64,000 nucleotides of DNA from Alcaligenaceae bacterium (GCA_013416455.1 JACCES010000006.1:62001-126000); one strand, 5' to 3'; positions 19,263 through 33,031 are shown, counted from the first letter of the stretch. Made by a program: numbers and translations. Notes: a model not told the origin generated them from the sequence alone.

Positions 19263-22200
19263 GTGCCGGCGAGCCTTCCGTACACCATCGTGCAGCAAAC
19301 ATTCCACCGCCTACTGAAATGGCTGGGTTTCCTGGCACTTGGGTGCTATATCTTCGTCGCGATCGCCGTCATCGGCACTCGCTATTGGCTGCTTCCCAAT
19401 ATCGATCGCTGGCGCGAACCGCTGCAACGCGAACTTTCCGCCATGCTGTCCATGCAATTGCGGCTTGGCCATGTCACGGCCGACTGGAGCGGGCGGCATC
19501 CGCGCGTCGTGCTGCGCGACGCCAGCCTGCACGATGACTCCGGGCGGCTGCTGCTGGCCATTCCGTCTCTCGATGCGGTGGTGGCCTGGCCCAGTCTTTT
19601 CGCCGGCAGGCCCCGCTTCCTGGGCCTGCGTGCCGATGGCGTGGCATTGTCGCTGCGGCGCGACCGCCATGACCGCCTGAGCGTCCTGGGCCGCCACGTT
19701 GATGCGAACGTCGATGCGAAAGACGATGGCGCGGCCGAGACCCCGAAATTCGATCTGCTGCATTGGCTGGCCAGGCAGGGCAATGTGCAGTTCACCAATG
19801 CCAGCATACAGTGGCTCGACGAGTCCCGCCGCGCGCCGCCGCTGGAACTGCGCGATGTCTTTCTGGGTTTTGGCGGGAACGGCGGTGAGCATGTGTTCTC
19901 GATGCGGGCCCGTCCGCCGTCCGATCTGGGCAGCTCGTTCTCTTTGCAGGGGCGTGTGCGGATGCGTCTGGAAGGGTCCGATTCTCTCATGCTCGATCGC
20001 CTGAGCGGGAGGTTCCACGTGAATGTGGAAGGCATGCAGCCCGCGAGCTGGAGTCCCTGGCTCGATGTCCACACCTTTCTGGAAAGGGGGGAAGTCAGCT
20101 GGCGTGGCTGGCAGGATGTGGTGGACGGCCGGCCGGGTCGGCATGTGTCCCAGGTGACGGTCAAAGAGGGTGTCTGGCGGCCGGGGCGGGAACTGGGCGT
20201 CCGGGCCGATTCCGCCATGCTGTATATTGCCGGGCCGTGGTCGGCGCTGCAGGGTCTGTGGGAGGCGCCGGACGACGCGGACCCGCGGGCGGACCAGGCG
20301 GCGGATTTGTCCTCGGCCCCGCCGCCCGCCGTGCGTGTGGCCCTGCGCATGCGGGGCCTGGGCATCGAAGCGCCCCAGGTCATCGATACGCCGCTGGCTT
20401 TCGATGAGCTTGCGCTGAGCGCCGGCCTGGCCCGCGACCCGGCCGCGGGCCTGCGGATGCTGGCCGACCGGATGCAGCTGCGCAATGCCGACATGGATCT
20501 CGACCTGAGCGGCGGCTGGCAGGCCGCCGGCGGCGAAGCGGGCACCGTCGACCTGGAGGGCCGGTTTGCGCGCTTCGAACTGCCGGCCATGGTCCGCTAC
20601 CTGCCTTCCCTGGTCGACGAGGATGCGCGCAGCTGGATGCGGCGGGGTCTGCTTGCGGGGCGCCTGATGGATGCGGCCTTGAGGGTCCAGGGCGATCTGC
20701 TGCATTTCCCCTTCGGCGAGCAGCCGGACCGTGGCGACTTCTACATGGGGGGCGCCGTCCGCGGCGCCGTGATCGATTATGCCCCCGCATCCTCGGTGGG
20801 GCCGCCCGGGTGGCCGAGGCTGGAACAACTGAATGGCCGTGCCCAGCTGCACCGGGTGGACCTCAAGATCGAGGCGGATTCCATGCGGATGCTGCCTGAC
20901 GGCAAGCGCATCGATTTACGCGAAGTGCGGGCGCACATTCCGAACATCGAGGAAAATGCCGTCCTCGATGTTCAGGGCGTGGGGCAGGCGGATGCCGCCG
21001 CTTTCTTATCGCTAATCCGGACGTCGCCGCTGGGGCGGCTGCTGGACGGGCTGTTCGACGATGCTCATGCGGAAGGACATTGGGAAGTACCCATCGCGCT
21101 GACCATTCCCCTGTTCGATACCGATGCCACACGGGTGCGGGGGTCGGTCGTTTTCAAGAACGGAGCCCTGCGGCTCAGCGATGGGATTCCGCCGCTGGCC
21201 GGCCTGAACGGTAGCCTTTCCTTCACCGACGAGGCCATGAGCGTCGACGGTCTGAAAGCCAGGCTGCTGGGCGGGCCCGTGGCCATTGCGGGCGGTGTGG
21301 GCAAGGGGCAGAAGGGGCTCAGCTTTGACGGCCGCCTGAGCGCGGAGGCCCTGACCGCTTTCCTGCGGGACGAATTCTCCAAAGTCCTTAATGGATCTAC
21401 ATCGTATCTACTTAAAGTGCAGCGCAGCGAAGCCGGGGCCTATGGCGTGCGCGTTGATGCGCCCATGGAAGGGATGTCCATCGATCTGCCGGCGCCCCTG
21501 ACAAAGCGCGCAGAGGAAAAATGGCCGCTGAGTGCGCAGTGGAAGCCAGCCAGCGGAAAAAGCGATGCAGTATTCGACCTGCGCCTGGCCGAGCATTTCA
21601 CAGCACAGTTCCTGCTTCGGAACGAGCGGGACGGCAACACCGGTTTTCATGCCGGCGCCATCAACCTGCGGGGCAAGGCCAAGCCACCCGAAAGCGGGCT
21701 GGCGGTCGATATGCAGGCGCCGGACATGGATATCGACGCGTGGCGCGATCTTGCCGGCCATCTTGAAAGCGCCGCCAGGGCGGCGGGGCAGGCCGCCGTC
21801 CTGCCGCCCTTGCGCGATCTGCGCCTGCAGGCCGATACGGCGCGTGTCTTCGGCATGGATCTGGATCGCCTCACCTTCACGGCCCGGCGTCCCGAAGGGG
21901 AGCGCTGGCGTGTCGATGTGAGCTCCACGCAGACGGCCGGCACCTTGTTCTGGCGCGAGGCGCAGGGGCGCATACAGGGCGATGTCGAGGCGCAATTCGA
22001 GCGCCTGTCGGTGGGCGACGCCGCAGCCGGCGAAACCGATGATCAAAACGGCGCGGCGGCCGGCGGCGATGACGCTGAGCTGTTCCGGCTCGACGAAGAG
22101 ATCGACATTCCCGCCATCCGTCTGAAGGTGGACCGTCTGCGCTTGTATGGGCGCGACGTCGGCGCCCTGTCGCTGGTGGGTGTGAATGCGTCGCGCGGGC

Positions 22201-22937
22201 GCATCTGGAAACTGGAACAGCTCGATCTGGCCAGTCCGCATGCCAGCCTGAAGGGCAGCGGCACCTGGAGGCTGGATGGGCCGCAGCGGGGTCTGACGAT
22301 CCAGGCGGATGCGCGTTTCGACGACCTGGGCGCCTATCTGGAACAGGTCGGCTTCAAGGACCTGATGGGCGGCGGCCACGGGCAGGTGCAGGGCTCGGTC
22401 GAGTGGCGGGGCATCCCCTGGCGCTTCGAGCGCTCGGCCCTTTATGGCGATGTGAGCGTCGAACTGTCCAAGGGCAGATTCCTCAGCCTGGGTTCGCGTT
22501 CAGCCCGCCTGCTGGAAGTGCTGTCGCTGCAATCGGTCAAACGTCTGGCCACGCTGGAATGGAACCCGGCGGGGCTCATGCAGCAGGGGTTTCCCTTCGA
22601 TGAGCTGAGAGGCAATCTGAAGCTGGATGCGGGCGTGCTGCACAGCGAGAACTATCGCGTGGCCGGGCCCGTGGGAACGATCATGATCGCGGGCGATGTG
22701 GATCTGCCCGAGGAAACGCTGGATCTCTACGCTGTCGTGGTGCCCAATCTGGATGTGAGCGGTGCGGCGATCGCCGCCGGTATCGCGGTCAATCCTATCG
22801 TCGGTATCGGTGCATTCCTGACGCAATGGCTGCTGAAGGACCCGCTGGGCAAGGCGATGGCGGTGGAATACCGGGTCAAGGGCGATTTCGATGCGCCCCA
22901 GGTGGACGAAGTCGGTACATCGTCAGGGCGGCGCTGA
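19263..22937 (+). CDS. yhdP: YhdP family protein (AsmA-like, DUF3971)
   Basis: Up to 1224 residues. An N-terminal membrane anchor ([23 protein letters not shown]) is followed by a very long periplasmic region of repeating beta-strand segments and a C-terminal AsmA-type end ([21 protein letters not shown], then [18 protein letters not shown]). YhdP belongs to the bridge-like AsmA group (with TamB and YdbH) that carries phospholipids between inner and outer membranes. Two GTG starts are possible, at 19263 and 19290; the second gives a more usual N-terminus. Divergent from glnE. Confidence 0.9.
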   Translation: MPASLPYTIVQQTFHRLLKWLGFLALGCYIFVAIAVIGTRYWLLPNIDRWREPLQRELSAMLSMQLRLGHVTADWSGRHPRVVLRDASLHDDSGRLLLAIPSLDAVVAWPSLFAGRPRFLGLRADGVALSLRRDRHDRLSVLGRHVDANVDAKDDGAAETPKFDLLHWLARQGNVQFTNASIQWLDESRRAPPLELRDVFLGFGGNGGEHVFSMRARPPSDLGSSFSLQGRVRMRLEGSDSLMLDRLSGRFHVNVEGMQPASWSPWLDVHTFLERGEVSWRGWQDVVDGRPGRHVSQVTVKEGVWRPGRELGVRADSAMLYIAGPWSALQGLWEAPDDADPRADQAADLSSAPPPAVRVALRMRGLGIEAPQVIDTPLAFDELALSAGLARDPAAGLRMLADRMQLRNADMDLDLSGGWQAAGGEAGTVDLEGRFARFELPAMVRYLPSLVDEDARSWMRRGLLAGRLMDAALRVQGDLLHFPFGEQPDRGDFYMGGAVRGAVIDYAPASSVGPPGWPRLEQLNGRAQLHRVDLKIEADSMRMLPDGKRIDLREVRAHIPNIEENAVLDVQGVGQADAAAFLSLIRTSPLGRLLDGLFDDAHAEGHWEVPIALTIPLFDTDATRVRGSVVFKNGALRLSDGIPPLAGLNGSLSFTDEAMSVDGLKARLLGGPVAIAGGVGKGQKGLSFDGRLSAEALTAFLRDEFSKVLNGSTSYLLKVQRSEAGAYGVRVDAPMEGMSIDLPAPLTKRAEEKWPLSAQWKPASGKSDAVFDLRLAEHFTAQFLLRNERDGNTGFHAGAINLRGKAKPPESGLAVDMQAPDMDIDAWRDLAGHLESAARAAGQAAVLPPLRDLRLQADTARVFGMDLDRLTFTARRPEGERWRVDVSSTQTAGTLFWREAQGRIQGDVEAQFERLSVGDAAAGETDDQNGAAAGGDDAELFRLDEEIDIPAIRLKVDRLRLYGRDVGALSLVGVNASRGRIWKLEQLDLASPHASLKGSGTWRLDGPQRGLTIQADARFDDLGAYLEQVGFKDLMGGGHGQVQGSVEWRGIPWRFERSALYGDVSVELSKGRFLSLGSRSARLLEVLSLQSVKRLATLEWNPAGLMQQGFPFDELRGNLKLDAGVLHSENYRVAGPVGTIMIAGDVDLPEETLDLYAVVVPNLDVSGAAIAAGIAVNPIVGIGAFLTQWLLKDPLGKAMAVEYRVKGDFDAPQVDEVGTSSGRR

Positions 22938-23013
22938 AAGACTGGGCTGGCGGGAAGGACTGAGGGGGGAAAAGGGTACCCTGCCGGGACCCTGTTTCCA
23001 TGGCTGGCAGGGG

Positions 23014-24354
23014 TCAGTATATGCCTTGCTGCAACATCGCGTCGGCCACTTTCACGAAAGCCGCGACGTTCGCACCGTCGACATAATTCACCACCTTGCC
23101 GCGAGGAGCGTGGCGCACGCAGTTCTCGTGGATGTCACGCATGATGGCATGCAGCTTGCCGTCCACCTGTTCGCGCGTCCAGCACAGACGCTGGGCATTC
23201 TGGCTCATTTCCAGACCGGAAACCGCCACGCCGCCCGCATTGCTCGCCTTCCCCGGCGCATAAAGAATGCCGGCGTCGATGAAGGCATGGGCCGCATCCA
23301 GAGCCGTGGGCATGTTGGCCCCTTCCGCAACGCAACGCACGCCGTTCTTGATGAGAGTGTGGGCGTCTTCGAGTTCGAGCTCGTTCTGCGTGGCGCAGGG
23401 CAGCGCAACGTCGACCGGTATGTGCCACGGGCGCTTGCCGCATTCATACGTGAGCTTGAGCTCGTTTGCGTAGTCTTCCACCCGGCCGCGGTCGCTGTTC
23501 TTGATGCGGCACAGCACGGCAAGCTTCTGCGGCGTGAAACCGGCGGGATCGACGACAGTGCCCTGAGAGTCGGAAACCGTCACCACCTTGGCGCCCATGT
23601 GCATGCACTTCTCGATGGCGTACTGCGCGACGTTGCCCGAGCCGGACACGGACACCTTCAGGCCTTCGAGCGACTGCTGGGTATGCTTGAGCATTTCCTC
23701 GGCAAAGTAGACCGTGCCGTAGCCGGTGGCCTCGGGACGGATCAGGCTGCCGCCGAAGGTGATGCCCTTGCCGGTGAATACGCTGGCGGCGGAATTGGAG
23801 AGCTTCTTCATCATGCCGGCCATGAAGCCGACTTCGCGGGCTCCCACGCCGATGTCACCGGCCGGCACGTCCGTATCCGGACCGAGATGGCGGTGCAGTT
23901 CGAGCATGAGCGCCTGGCAGAAGCGCATGACCTCGCCGTCGGACTTGCCCTTGGGATCGAAATCCGAGCCGCCCTTGCCACCGCCCATGGGCAGTGTCGT
24001 GAGAGCATTCTTGAAGGTCTGCTCGAAGGCCAGGAACTTCAGGATGGACAGGTTGACCGAGGGATGGAAGCGCATGCCGCCCTTGAAGGGGCCGATCGCC
24101 GAACTGTGCTGGATGCGGTAGGCACGGTTGACGTTCACCTTGCCGCTGTCATCGAGCCAGGTGACGCGGAACTGGATCACGCGCTCGGGCTCGACCAGCC
24201 GGGCGAGCAGACCCTGCTCGGCATACTGGGGATTGGCCTCGATGAAGGGCCAGAGGCTAGCCATGACCTCGTGGACCGCTTGCATGAACTCGGGTTGATG
24301 GGGATCGCGGGCATGGATACCCGCCAGGAATTGATCTAGTTTTGGAAGTGCCAT
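23014..24354 (-). CDS. gdhA: NADP-specific glutamate dehydrogenase
   Basis: 446 residues, standard hexameric GdhA length. The catalytic segment GGMRFHPSVNLSILKFLAFEQ is followed by PMGGGKGGSDFDPKGKS with the active-site lysine, PAGDIGVGAREVGFMAG, and the nucleotide-binding VSVSGSGNVAQYA. It makes glutamate from 2-oxoglutarate, ammonia and NADPH. The ATG begins two bases after the rho stop codon, so it is likely read through from rho. The 76-bp gap on its other side has no clear terminator. Confidence 0.96.
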   Translation of the reverse strand: MALPKLDQFLAGIHARDPHQPEFMQAVHEVMASLWPFIEANPQYAEQGLLARLVEPERVIQFRVTWLDDSGKVNVNRAYRIQHSSAIGPFKGGMRFHPSVNLSILKFLAFEQTFKNALTTLPMGGGKGGSDFDPKGKSDGEVMRFCQALMLELHRHLGPDTDVPAGDIGVGAREVGFMAGMMKKLSNSAASVFTGKGITFGGSLIRPEATGYGTVYFAEEMLKHTQQSLEGLKVSVSGSGNVAQYAIEKCMHMGAKVVTVSDSQGTVVDPAGFTPQKLAVLCRIKNSDRGRVEDYANELKLTYECGKRPWHIPVDVALPCATQNELELEDAHTLIKNGVRCVAEGANMPTALDAAHAFIDAGILYAPGKASNAGGVAVSGLEMSQNAQRLCWTREQVDGKLHAIMRDIHENCVRHAPRGKVVNYVDGANVAAFVKVADAMLQQGIY

Positions 24355-24356
24355 TC

Positions 24357-25613
24357 TTATTTCTTCATCATGTCGAAAAATTCGGCGTTGGTCTTGGTAG
24401 CCCGAATCTTGTCCAGGATGAATTCCATCGCCTCGATTTCGTCCATGTCGTGAATGAACTTCCGCAGCACCCAGATCTTTTGCAGGAGATCGGGCTTGAT
24501 GAGCAATTCTTCCCGACGAGTACCGGACTTGTTCAGGTTGATGGCCGGGTAGACGCGCTTCTCGGCCAGACGGCGTTCCAGGTGCACTTCGCTGTTGCCC
24601 GTGCCCTTGAACTCTTCGTAGATCACTTCATCCATGCGGCTGCCTGTTTCGATCAGGGCAGTACCGATGATGGTGAGCGAGCCACCTTCTTCCAGGTTGC
24701 GCGCGGCGCCAAAGAAGCGCTTGGGGCGCTGCAGTGCGTTGGCGTCGACGCCGCCTGTAAGAACTTTCCCGGACGCCGGCACCACAGTGTTGTAGGCCCG
24801 CGCCAGACGTGTGATCGAATCCAGCAGGATCACGACGTCTTTTTTCAATTCAACCAGCCGCTTGGCCTTCTCGATCACCATCTCGGCCACCTGCACGTGG
24901 CGCGTCGCGGGTTCGTCGAAGGTGGAGGCTACGACTTCGCCCCGGACGGTGCGCTGCATTTCCGTCACTTCCTCGGGGCGCTCGTCCACCAGCAGGACGA
25001 TCATCACCGCATCCGGATAGTTGGTCGTGATGGCGTGCGCAATGTGCTGCATCATGACCGTCTTGCCGGACTTGGGGCTGGCCACGATGAGGGCGCGCTG
25101 CCCTTTGCCGAAGGGAGCGAAGATGTCGAGGATGCGCCCCGTGATGTTTTCTTCGCTCTTGATGTCGCGTTCGAGCGTCATGACCCGGTCGGGATGCAGG
25201 GGCGTGAGGTTCTCGAACATGATCCGGTGCTTGATGGCCTCGGGCTGCATGCCGTTGACCTTGTCCACCTTCACCAATGCGAAATAACGCTCGCCATCCT
25301 TGGGGGTACGCACCTCGCCTTCGATGGAGTCGCCGGTATGCAGATTGAAGCGGCGGATCTGGGAGGGCGAGATGTAGATATCGTCGGTGCTGGCCAGATA
25401 GGAGGTATCGGGCGAGCGCAGGAAACCGAAGCCGTCGGGCAGGACTTCGAGAACGCCGTCGCCGAAGATCTGCTCGCCCTGCTTGGCGCGCTTCTTCATG
25501 ATGGCGAACATGAGCTCTTGCTTGCGCAGCCGGCTGGCGTTGTCGATATCCAGACTGGCAGCCATTTCAAGCAGCTGCGAGACGTGCAGTGCCTTTAATT
25601 CGTTGAGGTGCAT
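24357..25613 (-). CDS. rho: Transcription termination factor Rho
   Basis: 418 residues, matching the standard Rho length when started at [18 protein letters not shown] (ATG 25613). The longer open frame to 25760 adds 49 residues without family support. The N-terminal helical bundle and RNA-binding OSB domain ([19 protein letters not shown]) are followed by the P-loop [11 protein letters not shown] and a Q-loop/R-loop core ([22 protein letters not shown]). The hexameric helicase terminates untranslated transcripts. It lies 97 bases downstream of trxA, the usual trxA-rho order. Confidence 0.97.
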   Translation of the reverse strand: MHLNELKALHVSQLLEMAASLDIDNASRLRKQELMFAIMKKRAKQGEQIFGDGVLEVLPDGFGFLRSPDTSYLASTDDIYISPSQIRRFNLHTGDSIEGEVRTPKDGERYFALVKVDKVNGMQPEAIKHRIMFENLTPLHPDRVMTLERDIKSEENITGRILDIFAPFGKGQRALIVASPKSGKTVMMQHIAHAITTNYPDAVMIVLLVDERPEEVTEMQRTVRGEVVASTFDEPATRHVQVAEMVIEKAKRLVELKKDVVILLDSITRLARAYNTVVPASGKVLTGGVDANALQRPKRFFGAARNLEEGGSLTIIGTALIETGSRMDEVIYEEFKGTGNSEVHLERRLAEKRVYPAINLNKSGTRREELLIKPDLLQKIWVLRKFIHDMDEIEAMEFILDKIRATKTNAEFFDMMKK

Positions 25614-25710
25614 GTGTGGTGGAGAGAGAGGGGGGGTGATTGTTTGCGATGGGTGGCGAGCCCTGAAGGGGCTCGCGCGATTCACGGGACCGGTGTTCTG
25701 GTTATGGGTT

Positions 25711-26037
25711 CTACAGTGATTCGTCCAGGAAAGCGGTAAGCTGGGACTTGGACATGGCACCGACCTTGGTGGCGGCGGCCTTGCCGTCTTTGAAGAGCAT
25801 CAGTGTCGGGATACCGCGTATGCCGAACTTGGCGGCCGTTTCAGGATTGTCGTCGACATTGAGCTTTGCGATCATAACACGGCCCTGGTACTGGTTTGCG
25901 GCATCGTCGAGCAGGGGCGCGATCATTTTGCAGGGGCCACACCATTCGGCCCAGTAGTCGACCAGGACGGGAATGTCTGACTTCAATACATCGGACTCGA
26001 ATGACGCGTCCGTCACGTGCTTGATGGAATCACTCAT
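25711..26037 (-). CDS. trxA: Thioredoxin 1
   Basis: 108 residues from the ATG at 26037, with the redox motif [13 protein letters not shown] near residue 33, the cis-proline loop [14 protein letters not shown], and standard length. The open frame reaches to 26265 but the extra 76 residues run through the divergent parE promoter region and are not supported. Cytoplasmic disulfide reductase; upstream of rho. The 200-bp gap to parE must hold both promoters. Confidence 0.95.
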   Translation of the reverse strand: MSDSIKHVTDASFESDVLKSDIPVLVDYWAEWCGPCKMIAPLLDDAANQYQGRVMIAKLNVDDNPETAAKFGIRGIPTLMLFKDGKAAATKVGAMSKSQLTAFLDESL

Positions 26038-26201
26038 GGCAGGAAGAAAATGAAAGATGAATTCGGAAATGGGTCTCGGGCCGGGCAGCCGGGCCGGGTC
26101 GTGTGCGCGAGCATGTGCAGAAGCGGGCCGCCGGCGGTTTTTTTGCAAGCATACCACTAGGAAAGCCGCGCCGTACAACGTGCCGGCTCTCATATCCGTA
26201 A

Positions 26202-28196
<1,995 letters not shown>

Positions 28197-28199
<3 letters not shown>

Positions 28200-28321
28200 C
28201 CACGCGCCAAAGCGCAAGCCTCGACGTTCACGGCGAGGTCGAGCGAGGCGAAATCAATGCGGCGCCGTAGGCGCCCCTGTATTGTGGCGAAGAAGCTCCG
28301 GCCGACAGGCCGGGGTTCTTC
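28197..28321 (+). repeat. 125-bp intercistronic repeat, copy 2
   Basis: Starts exactly at the parE stop codon and ends 17 bases before the parC ATG, a placement equivalent to copy 1 (6001-6125). Both copies are 125 bp and are near-identical from about 28257 on; the first 55 bp are alignable but diverged. A perfect hairpin CCGGCC-GACA-GGCCGG occurs at 28298-28313; copy 1 has a similar but imperfect one. No protein is encoded. Confidence 0.82.
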
Positions 28322-28338
28322 ACCACGGAGAATCCTGA

Positions 28339-30636
28339 ATGGACGCAACACAGGCGGGCATGTCCGCCGATGACGAAAGCATCACACTGGCCTGGTATGC
28401 GGAACAGGCCTATCTGGATTATGCCGTCTCGGTGGTGCGCGGGCGCGCGCTGCCGGACGTATCCGATGGCCAGAAGCCGGTGCAGCGCCGCATTCTGTAC
28501 GCCATGCACGCCATGGGCCTGGGACCGGGCGCCAAGCCGGTGAAGTCGGCCCGCGTGGTGGGCGATGTGCTGGGCAAATACCACCCGCATGGCGACCAGG
28601 CGGCCTATGACGCCATGGTGCGCATGGCGCAGAGTTTCGTGCTGCGCTATCCCCTGGTCGACGGCCATGGCAACTTCGGTTCGCGCGATGGCGACAATGC
28701 GGCGGCCATGCGCTATACCGAGGCCCGGCTCACGCCGTTCGCCCGCGTCCTGCTCGACGAACTGGACGAAGGGACGGTCGATTTCCTGCCCAATTACGAC
28801 GGCAGCCAGAAAGAGCCCGCGCTGCTGCCCGCAAGGCTGCCCGTGGTGCTGCTCAATGGCGCGTCCGGTATCGCGGTCGGCATGGCCACCGAGATTCCCT
28901 CGCACAATCTGCGCGAGATCGCCGCCGCCTGCGTGGCCCTGATCCGGCAACCCCGCCTGAGCGACGAAGAGCTCTACCAACTGGTGCCCGGGCCCGATTT
29001 CTCCGGCGGGGGGCAGATCATCTCTTCCGCCCAGGACATCGAGCAGATCTATGAACAGGGCCGCGGCTCCATCAAGGCGCGCGCGCGCTGGCACTTTGAA
29101 GAACTGGCCCGTGGCCAGTGGCAGATGGTGGTGACGGAACTGCCGCCGGGCACTTCCGCCCAGAAGGTGCTCGAAGAAATCGAGGAACGCACCAATCCCA
29201 AGGTGAAGGCCGGCAAGAAGTCGCTGTCGCCGGACCAGCAGCAGACCAAGGCCCTGATGCTCAGCCTGCTCGACGCCGTGAGGGATGAATCCGGCAAGGA
29301 AGCCGCCGTGCGCCTGGTGTTCGAGCCCAAGAGCAGCCGCATCGCGCGCGATGAACTGGTGACCGTGCTGCTGGCGCAGACCAGCATGGAATCCAGCGTG
29401 CCGATCAACCTGGTATGCATTGCGCGCGACGGGCGGCCGGGGCAGGCCAGCCTGCGAAGCATGCTGACCGAGTGGCTGTCCTTCCGTGCGGATACCCTGA
29501 CGCGCCGTACGCAGCATCGTCTCGGCAAGGTGACGGATCGCATCCATGTGCTCGAAGGCCGCATGGTGGTCTACCTGAATGTCGACGCGGTGATCCAGAC
29601 GATCCGCGAATCCGACGAGCCCCGCGCGGCGCTGATGGAACGCTTCAATCTGAGCGAGCGCCAGGCCGAGGACATCCTGGAGATGCGCCTGCGGCAGCTG
29701 GCCCGGCTGGAAGGGATACGCATCGAACAGGAATTGCAGCGCCAGCGCGACGAGCAGAAGAAGCTGCGGGAACTGCTCGACAATCCCGCCGCCTTCAAGC
29801 GCCTGATGATCAAGGAAATCGAGGCCGACGCCAAGGAATTCGGCGACGATCGCCGCACGCTGATCGAGGCGGCCGAGCGCGCCGTGCTGGAAACGCGGGT
29901 GGTCGAAGAGCCTGTGACGGTCATTGTGTCGCAGAAGGGCTGGCTGCGTTCGCGCCAGGGCCACGGCCATGACGCCAGCCAGTTTTCCTTCAAGGCGGGC
30001 GATTCCCTGTATGACGCAATTGAATGCCTGAGCACGCACGAACTGGTGGCGTTTTCCAGTACCGGCCGTGTCTACACCGTGGCGGTGGCCAACCTGCCTT
30101 CGGCGCGGGGCGACGGGCAGCCGATCACCTCGATGGTCGACATCGAGCCGGGCACGCGCATCGTGCACGTGGTGGCGGGGCCCGCCGACAACCGCTACGT
30201 GGTGGCGGCGCAGAGCGGCCACGGCTTTGTGGTCCGTCATGCCGATCTCACCACCCGCCAGCGCGCCGGCAAGCAGTTCTTCTCGCTCGAGAAGGGCGAC
30301 GCCTGGATGAAGCCCCTGTTGCTGCATCCCGACGATACGCATCTGGCCATGCTGGCGAAGAAGGGCCGCTTCCTGGTCGTGCCTTTGCTGGAGCTCAAGA
30401 CCATGACGGGCGGCCGGGGCACCCAGCTCATGGGGCTGGAAGAGGGCGATGCGCTGGCGCAGTGGGTGGCCGCCGGCCCGCGGGGGCTGCTGGCGCGGGG
30501 CATCTATCGCAACAAGGAAACCGACATCGAGCTGAGCATGGAAGCCCTGGCCGATTACATCGGCAAGCGCGCTCGCAGGGGCAAGGCCCTGTCGCTCAGA
30601 ATCCGCCAGCCGAAACTGTTGCGCCGATCGTCATAA
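28339..30636 (+). CDS. parC: DNA topoisomerase IV subunit A
   Basis: 765 residues. The winged-helix and tower domain has [31 protein letters not shown] and the catalytic tyrosine in [10 protein letters not shown] (Tyr126). The C-terminal beta-propeller is the short ParC form with degenerate blades. In the quinolone-contact helix, the residue equivalent to E. coli ParC Ser80 is Gln87, and the Glu84 equivalent is Asp91. Pairs with ParE upstream. Confidence 0.95.
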   Translation: MDATQAGMSADDESITLAWYAEQAYLDYAVSVVRGRALPDVSDGQKPVQRRILYAMHAMGLGPGAKPVKSARVVGDVLGKYHPHGDQAAYDAMVRMAQSFVLRYPLVDGHGNFGSRDGDNAAAMRYTEARLTPFARVLLDELDEGTVDFLPNYDGSQKEPALLPARLPVVLLNGASGIAVGMATEIPSHNLREIAAACVALIRQPRLSDEELYQLVPGPDFSGGGQIISSAQDIEQIYEQGRGSIKARARWHFEELARGQWQMVVTELPPGTSAQKVLEEIEERTNPKVKAGKKSLSPDQQQTKALMLSLLDAVRDESGKEAAVRLVFEPKSSRIARDELVTVLLAQTSMESSVPINLVCIARDGRPGQASLRSMLTEWLSFRADTLTRRTQHRLGKVTDRIHVLEGRMVVYLNVDAVIQTIRESDEPRAALMERFNLSERQAEDILEMRLRQLARLEGIRIEQELQRQRDEQKKLRELLDNPAAFKRLMIKEIEADAKEFGDDRRTLIEAAERAVLETRVVEEPVTVIVSQKGWLRSRQGHGHDASQFSFKAGDSLYDAIECLSTHELVAFSSTGRVYTVAVANLPSARGDGQPITSMVDIEPGTRIVHVVAGPADNRYVVAAQSGHGFVVRHADLTTRQRAGKQFFSLEKGDAWMKPLLLHPDDTHLAMLAKKGRFLVVPLLELKTMTGGRGTQLMGLEEGDALAQWVAAGPRGLLARGIYRNKETDIELSMEALADYIGKRARRGKALSLRIRQPKLLRRSS

Positions 30637-30675
30637 AATGGCGCCATCTGAACTTTTACCGGACTTTTCAGCGAT

Positions 30676-31707
30676 ATGAGTTTCAAGGTCACCGTACTGC
30701 CCAGCCAGCATGAATTCACCGTGGACGACGGGCAGTCCGTGCTCGATGCCGCGCTGGCCGCGGGCATCGTGCTTCCCTACAGTTGCCGCAATGGGGCCTG
30801 CTCGACCTGCAAGGGTAAAGTGGTGTCGGGCGAATACGAGGCGGGCGGCGCGCCCGCGCAGATCATTTCCCAGGAAGAGCGCGACCAGGGCTATACGCTT
30901 TTCTGCCAGGCGCGGCCGCTGTCGGACATGACGATCGAGGCGCACGAAGTGCGCATGGCCAGCGACATCCAGATCCGCAAGATGCCGTCGCGGGTCATGA
31001 GCCTGGACAAGCTCGCCGATGACATCATGGTGGTCAAGCTGCAGCTGCCCGCCTCGGACCCGTTCCGATACTACCCGGGGCAGTATCTGGACTTCATCCT
31101 CAAGGACGGCCGGCATCGCAGCTACTCCATGGCCACTCCGCCCAATGAATCCAATCTGGTGGAGCTGCACATACGGCATACGCCGGGCGGGGCCTTCACC
31201 GATCATGTCTTCGGCACCGCCGCCACTCAGATGAAAGTGCGCGAAATCCTGCGGGTCGAGGCGCCCCTGGGTTCCTTCTTCCTGCGCGAAAGCGACCGCC
31301 CGGCGATCTTCCTGGCCAGCGGCACGGGCTTTGCGCCCATCAAGGCCATGATCGAGCACATGGCCGCCAGCGGCGACCGCCGGCCGGTGCGCCTCTATTG
31401 GGGCGGCCGCCGTCCCGCCGATCTCTACATGGACGCGCTGGCGCGCGGGTGGGAATCCTCGCTGTCCGACTTCAAGTATGTACCGGTTGTTTCAGAGGCC
31501 ACGCCGGAGGACAATTGGCGGGGCCGCGGCGGGTTCGTGCATCGGGCGGTCATGGAAGACATCCCTGACCTTTCCGGCCATCAGGTCTACGCCTGTGGCG
31601 CGCCCATCATGGTGGACAATGCGCGCCGCGATTTCATCGACGTCTGCGGCCTTCCGGAAAGCGAATTCTATGCCGACGCTTTCACCACGGCGGCGGATGC
31701 GGCCTGA
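30676..31707 (+). CDS. NAD(P)H-dependent ferredoxin reductase (AscD/Fre type)
   Basis: 343 residues. The N-terminal plant-type [2Fe-2S] ferredoxin domain has Cys37, Cys42, Cys45 and Cys77 (CRNGACSTC ... LFCQ). It is fused to a flavodoxin-reductase module with the FAD-binding RSYSMATPP and NAD-binding ASGTGFAPIKAMIEH motifs. Such proteins reduce oxygenases or act as CDP-6-deoxy-glucoseen reductase-like enzymes; none of the usual sugar or oxygenase partners are nearby, so the electron acceptor is unknown. It starts 39 bases after parC. Confidence 0.9.
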   Translation: MSFKVTVLPSQHEFTVDDGQSVLDAALAAGIVLPYSCRNGACSTCKGKVVSGEYEAGGAPAQIISQEERDQGYTLFCQARPLSDMTIEAHEVRMASDIQIRKMPSRVMSLDKLADDIMVVKLQLPASDPFRYYPGQYLDFILKDGRHRSYSMATPPNESNLVELHIRHTPGGAFTDHVFGTAATQMKVREILRVEAPLGSFFLRESDRPAIFLASGTGFAPIKAMIEHMAASGDRRPVRLYWGGRRPADLYMDALARGWESSLSDFKYVPVVSEATPEDNWRGRGGFVHRAVMEDIPDLSGHQVYACGAPIMVDNARRDFIDVCGLPESEFYADAFTTAADAA

Positions 31708-31770
31708 GCGGCAGGATCGGCAAGCAGTTCCGTCCCGTCCGCGCGGGGCGGTGGCAACGGGGTACAACAC

Positions 31771-33024
31771 ATGAAGATCGCGGTACTGGGCAGTGGCATC
31801 ATCGGAATTTCAACGGCATGGTGGCTCAGCGAGGCGGGGCACGAGGTCGTGGTGGTGGACAGGCAGCTTGAAGCCGGCATGGAAACCAGCCGGGCGAATG
31901 GCGGGCAGATCTCGGTTTCCTACGCAGAGCCCTGGGCCAACCCGCAGGCACCCGCCAAGCTGCTGAAATGGCTGCTGCGCGACGATGCGCCGTTGCTGTT
32001 CCGCCCGAGGCTCGATCCCCGGCAGTGGTGGTGGGGGCTGACATTCCTGCGCGAATGCCTGCCGGCGCGGCTGGGGCGCAATGTGGCCGCGCTGGTGGCC
32101 ATGGCGGAATACAGCCGCCGCACCTTGCGGGAAATGCGCCGCGATCTGGGTATCGAATACGACCATCTCGAACGCGGCATCCTCAACTTCTATCGCAGCG
32201 GCGCCGAGTTCGAAAGCTCACAGAAGCTCGCAGGGGTGATGCGCGACCATGGCGTGGACCGCCGCATCGTCAGCCCGGACGAAGTGGTTGCGCTCGAACC
32301 GGCGCTGGCAACCGTGCGCCATGCGATCGTGGGCGGCGATTACACCCCCGAAGACGAATCCGGCGATGTCTTCATGTTCACACAGGAGCTGGCGCGCATG
32401 GCCGCCGCGGCGGGGGTCGAGTTCCGCTACGGCACGCAGCTGAGCCGGTTCATCAGTGTGGGCGGGAATATCCATGCCGCCGAGCTGATCGGGCCCGACG
32501 GCCAGTACGGGCAGCTGCGCGCTGATGCCTATGTGGCCGCGCTGGGTTCGCATACGCCCCGATTCGTGACGCCGCTGGGCGTACCCTGCCCGGTGTATCC
32601 GGCCAAGGGATATTCGGCAACCTTCGACATCGTGGATGCCGGCGCCGCGCCTTCGGTCAGCCTGACCGACAGCGAGCACAAGGTGGTTTACAGCCGGCTG
32701 GGATCGCGCCTGCGCATGGCGGGCACCGCCGAATTGAGCGGGTATTCCCGGGCGCTAAATTCGGCGCGCTGTGAACAGATGTTGCGTCTGGCCCGCGAGC
32801 TGTTCCCATCCGCGCTCGATTTTGATAATGTACGTTATTGGTCGGGGTTGCGTCCGTCAACGCCTTCCAATGTCCCCCTCATCGGGCGGACCCGTATTTC
32901 GAATCTTTATCTGAACACAGGGCACGGTACGCTTGGGTGGACAATGGGTGTCGGCTCGGGCAAGGCGCTGGCCGATCTCATCAGCGGCCACCGTCCGGAG
33001 CCTGAGTTTCCATTTCTGGGTTGA
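31771..33024 (+). CDS. dadA: D-amino-acid dehydrogenase
   Basis: 417 residues of the DadA/DAO flavoprotein family. It has the N-terminal dinucleotide fold MKIAVLGSGIIGISTAWWL (residues 1-19), RANGGQISVSYAEPWANP, and the C-terminal YWSGLRPSTPSNVPLIG and LNTGHGTLGWTMG typical of DadA. It oxidises D-amino acids to 2-oxo acids, passing electrons to the respiratory chain at the inner membrane. No dadX racemase adjoins it. Confidence 0.93.
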   Translation: MKIAVLGSGIIGISTAWWLSEAGHEVVVVDRQLEAGMETSRANGGQISVSYAEPWANPQAPAKLLKWLLRDDAPLLFRPRLDPRQWWWGLTFLRECLPARLGRNVAALVAMAEYSRRTLREMRRDLGIEYDHLERGILNFYRSGAEFESSQKLAGVMRDHGVDRRIVSPDEVVALEPALATVRHAIVGGDYTPEDESGDVFMFTQELARMAAAAGVEFRYGTQLSRFISVGGNIHAAELIGPDGQYGQLRADAYVAALGSHTPRFVTPLGVPCPVYPAKGYSATFDIVDAGAAPSVSLTDSEHKVVYSRLGSRLRMAGTAELSGYSRALNSARCEQMLRLARELFPSALDFDNVRYWSGLRPSTPSNVPLIGRTRISNLYLNTGHGTLGWTMGVGSGKALADLISGHRPEPEFPFLG

Positions 33025-33031
33025 ACGACTT

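Noticed and set aside
24357-25760. Longer Rho (467 residues) starting at 25760.
   Set aside because: The extra 49 residues are low complexity with no Rho homology; the start at 25613 gives the standard N-terminus.
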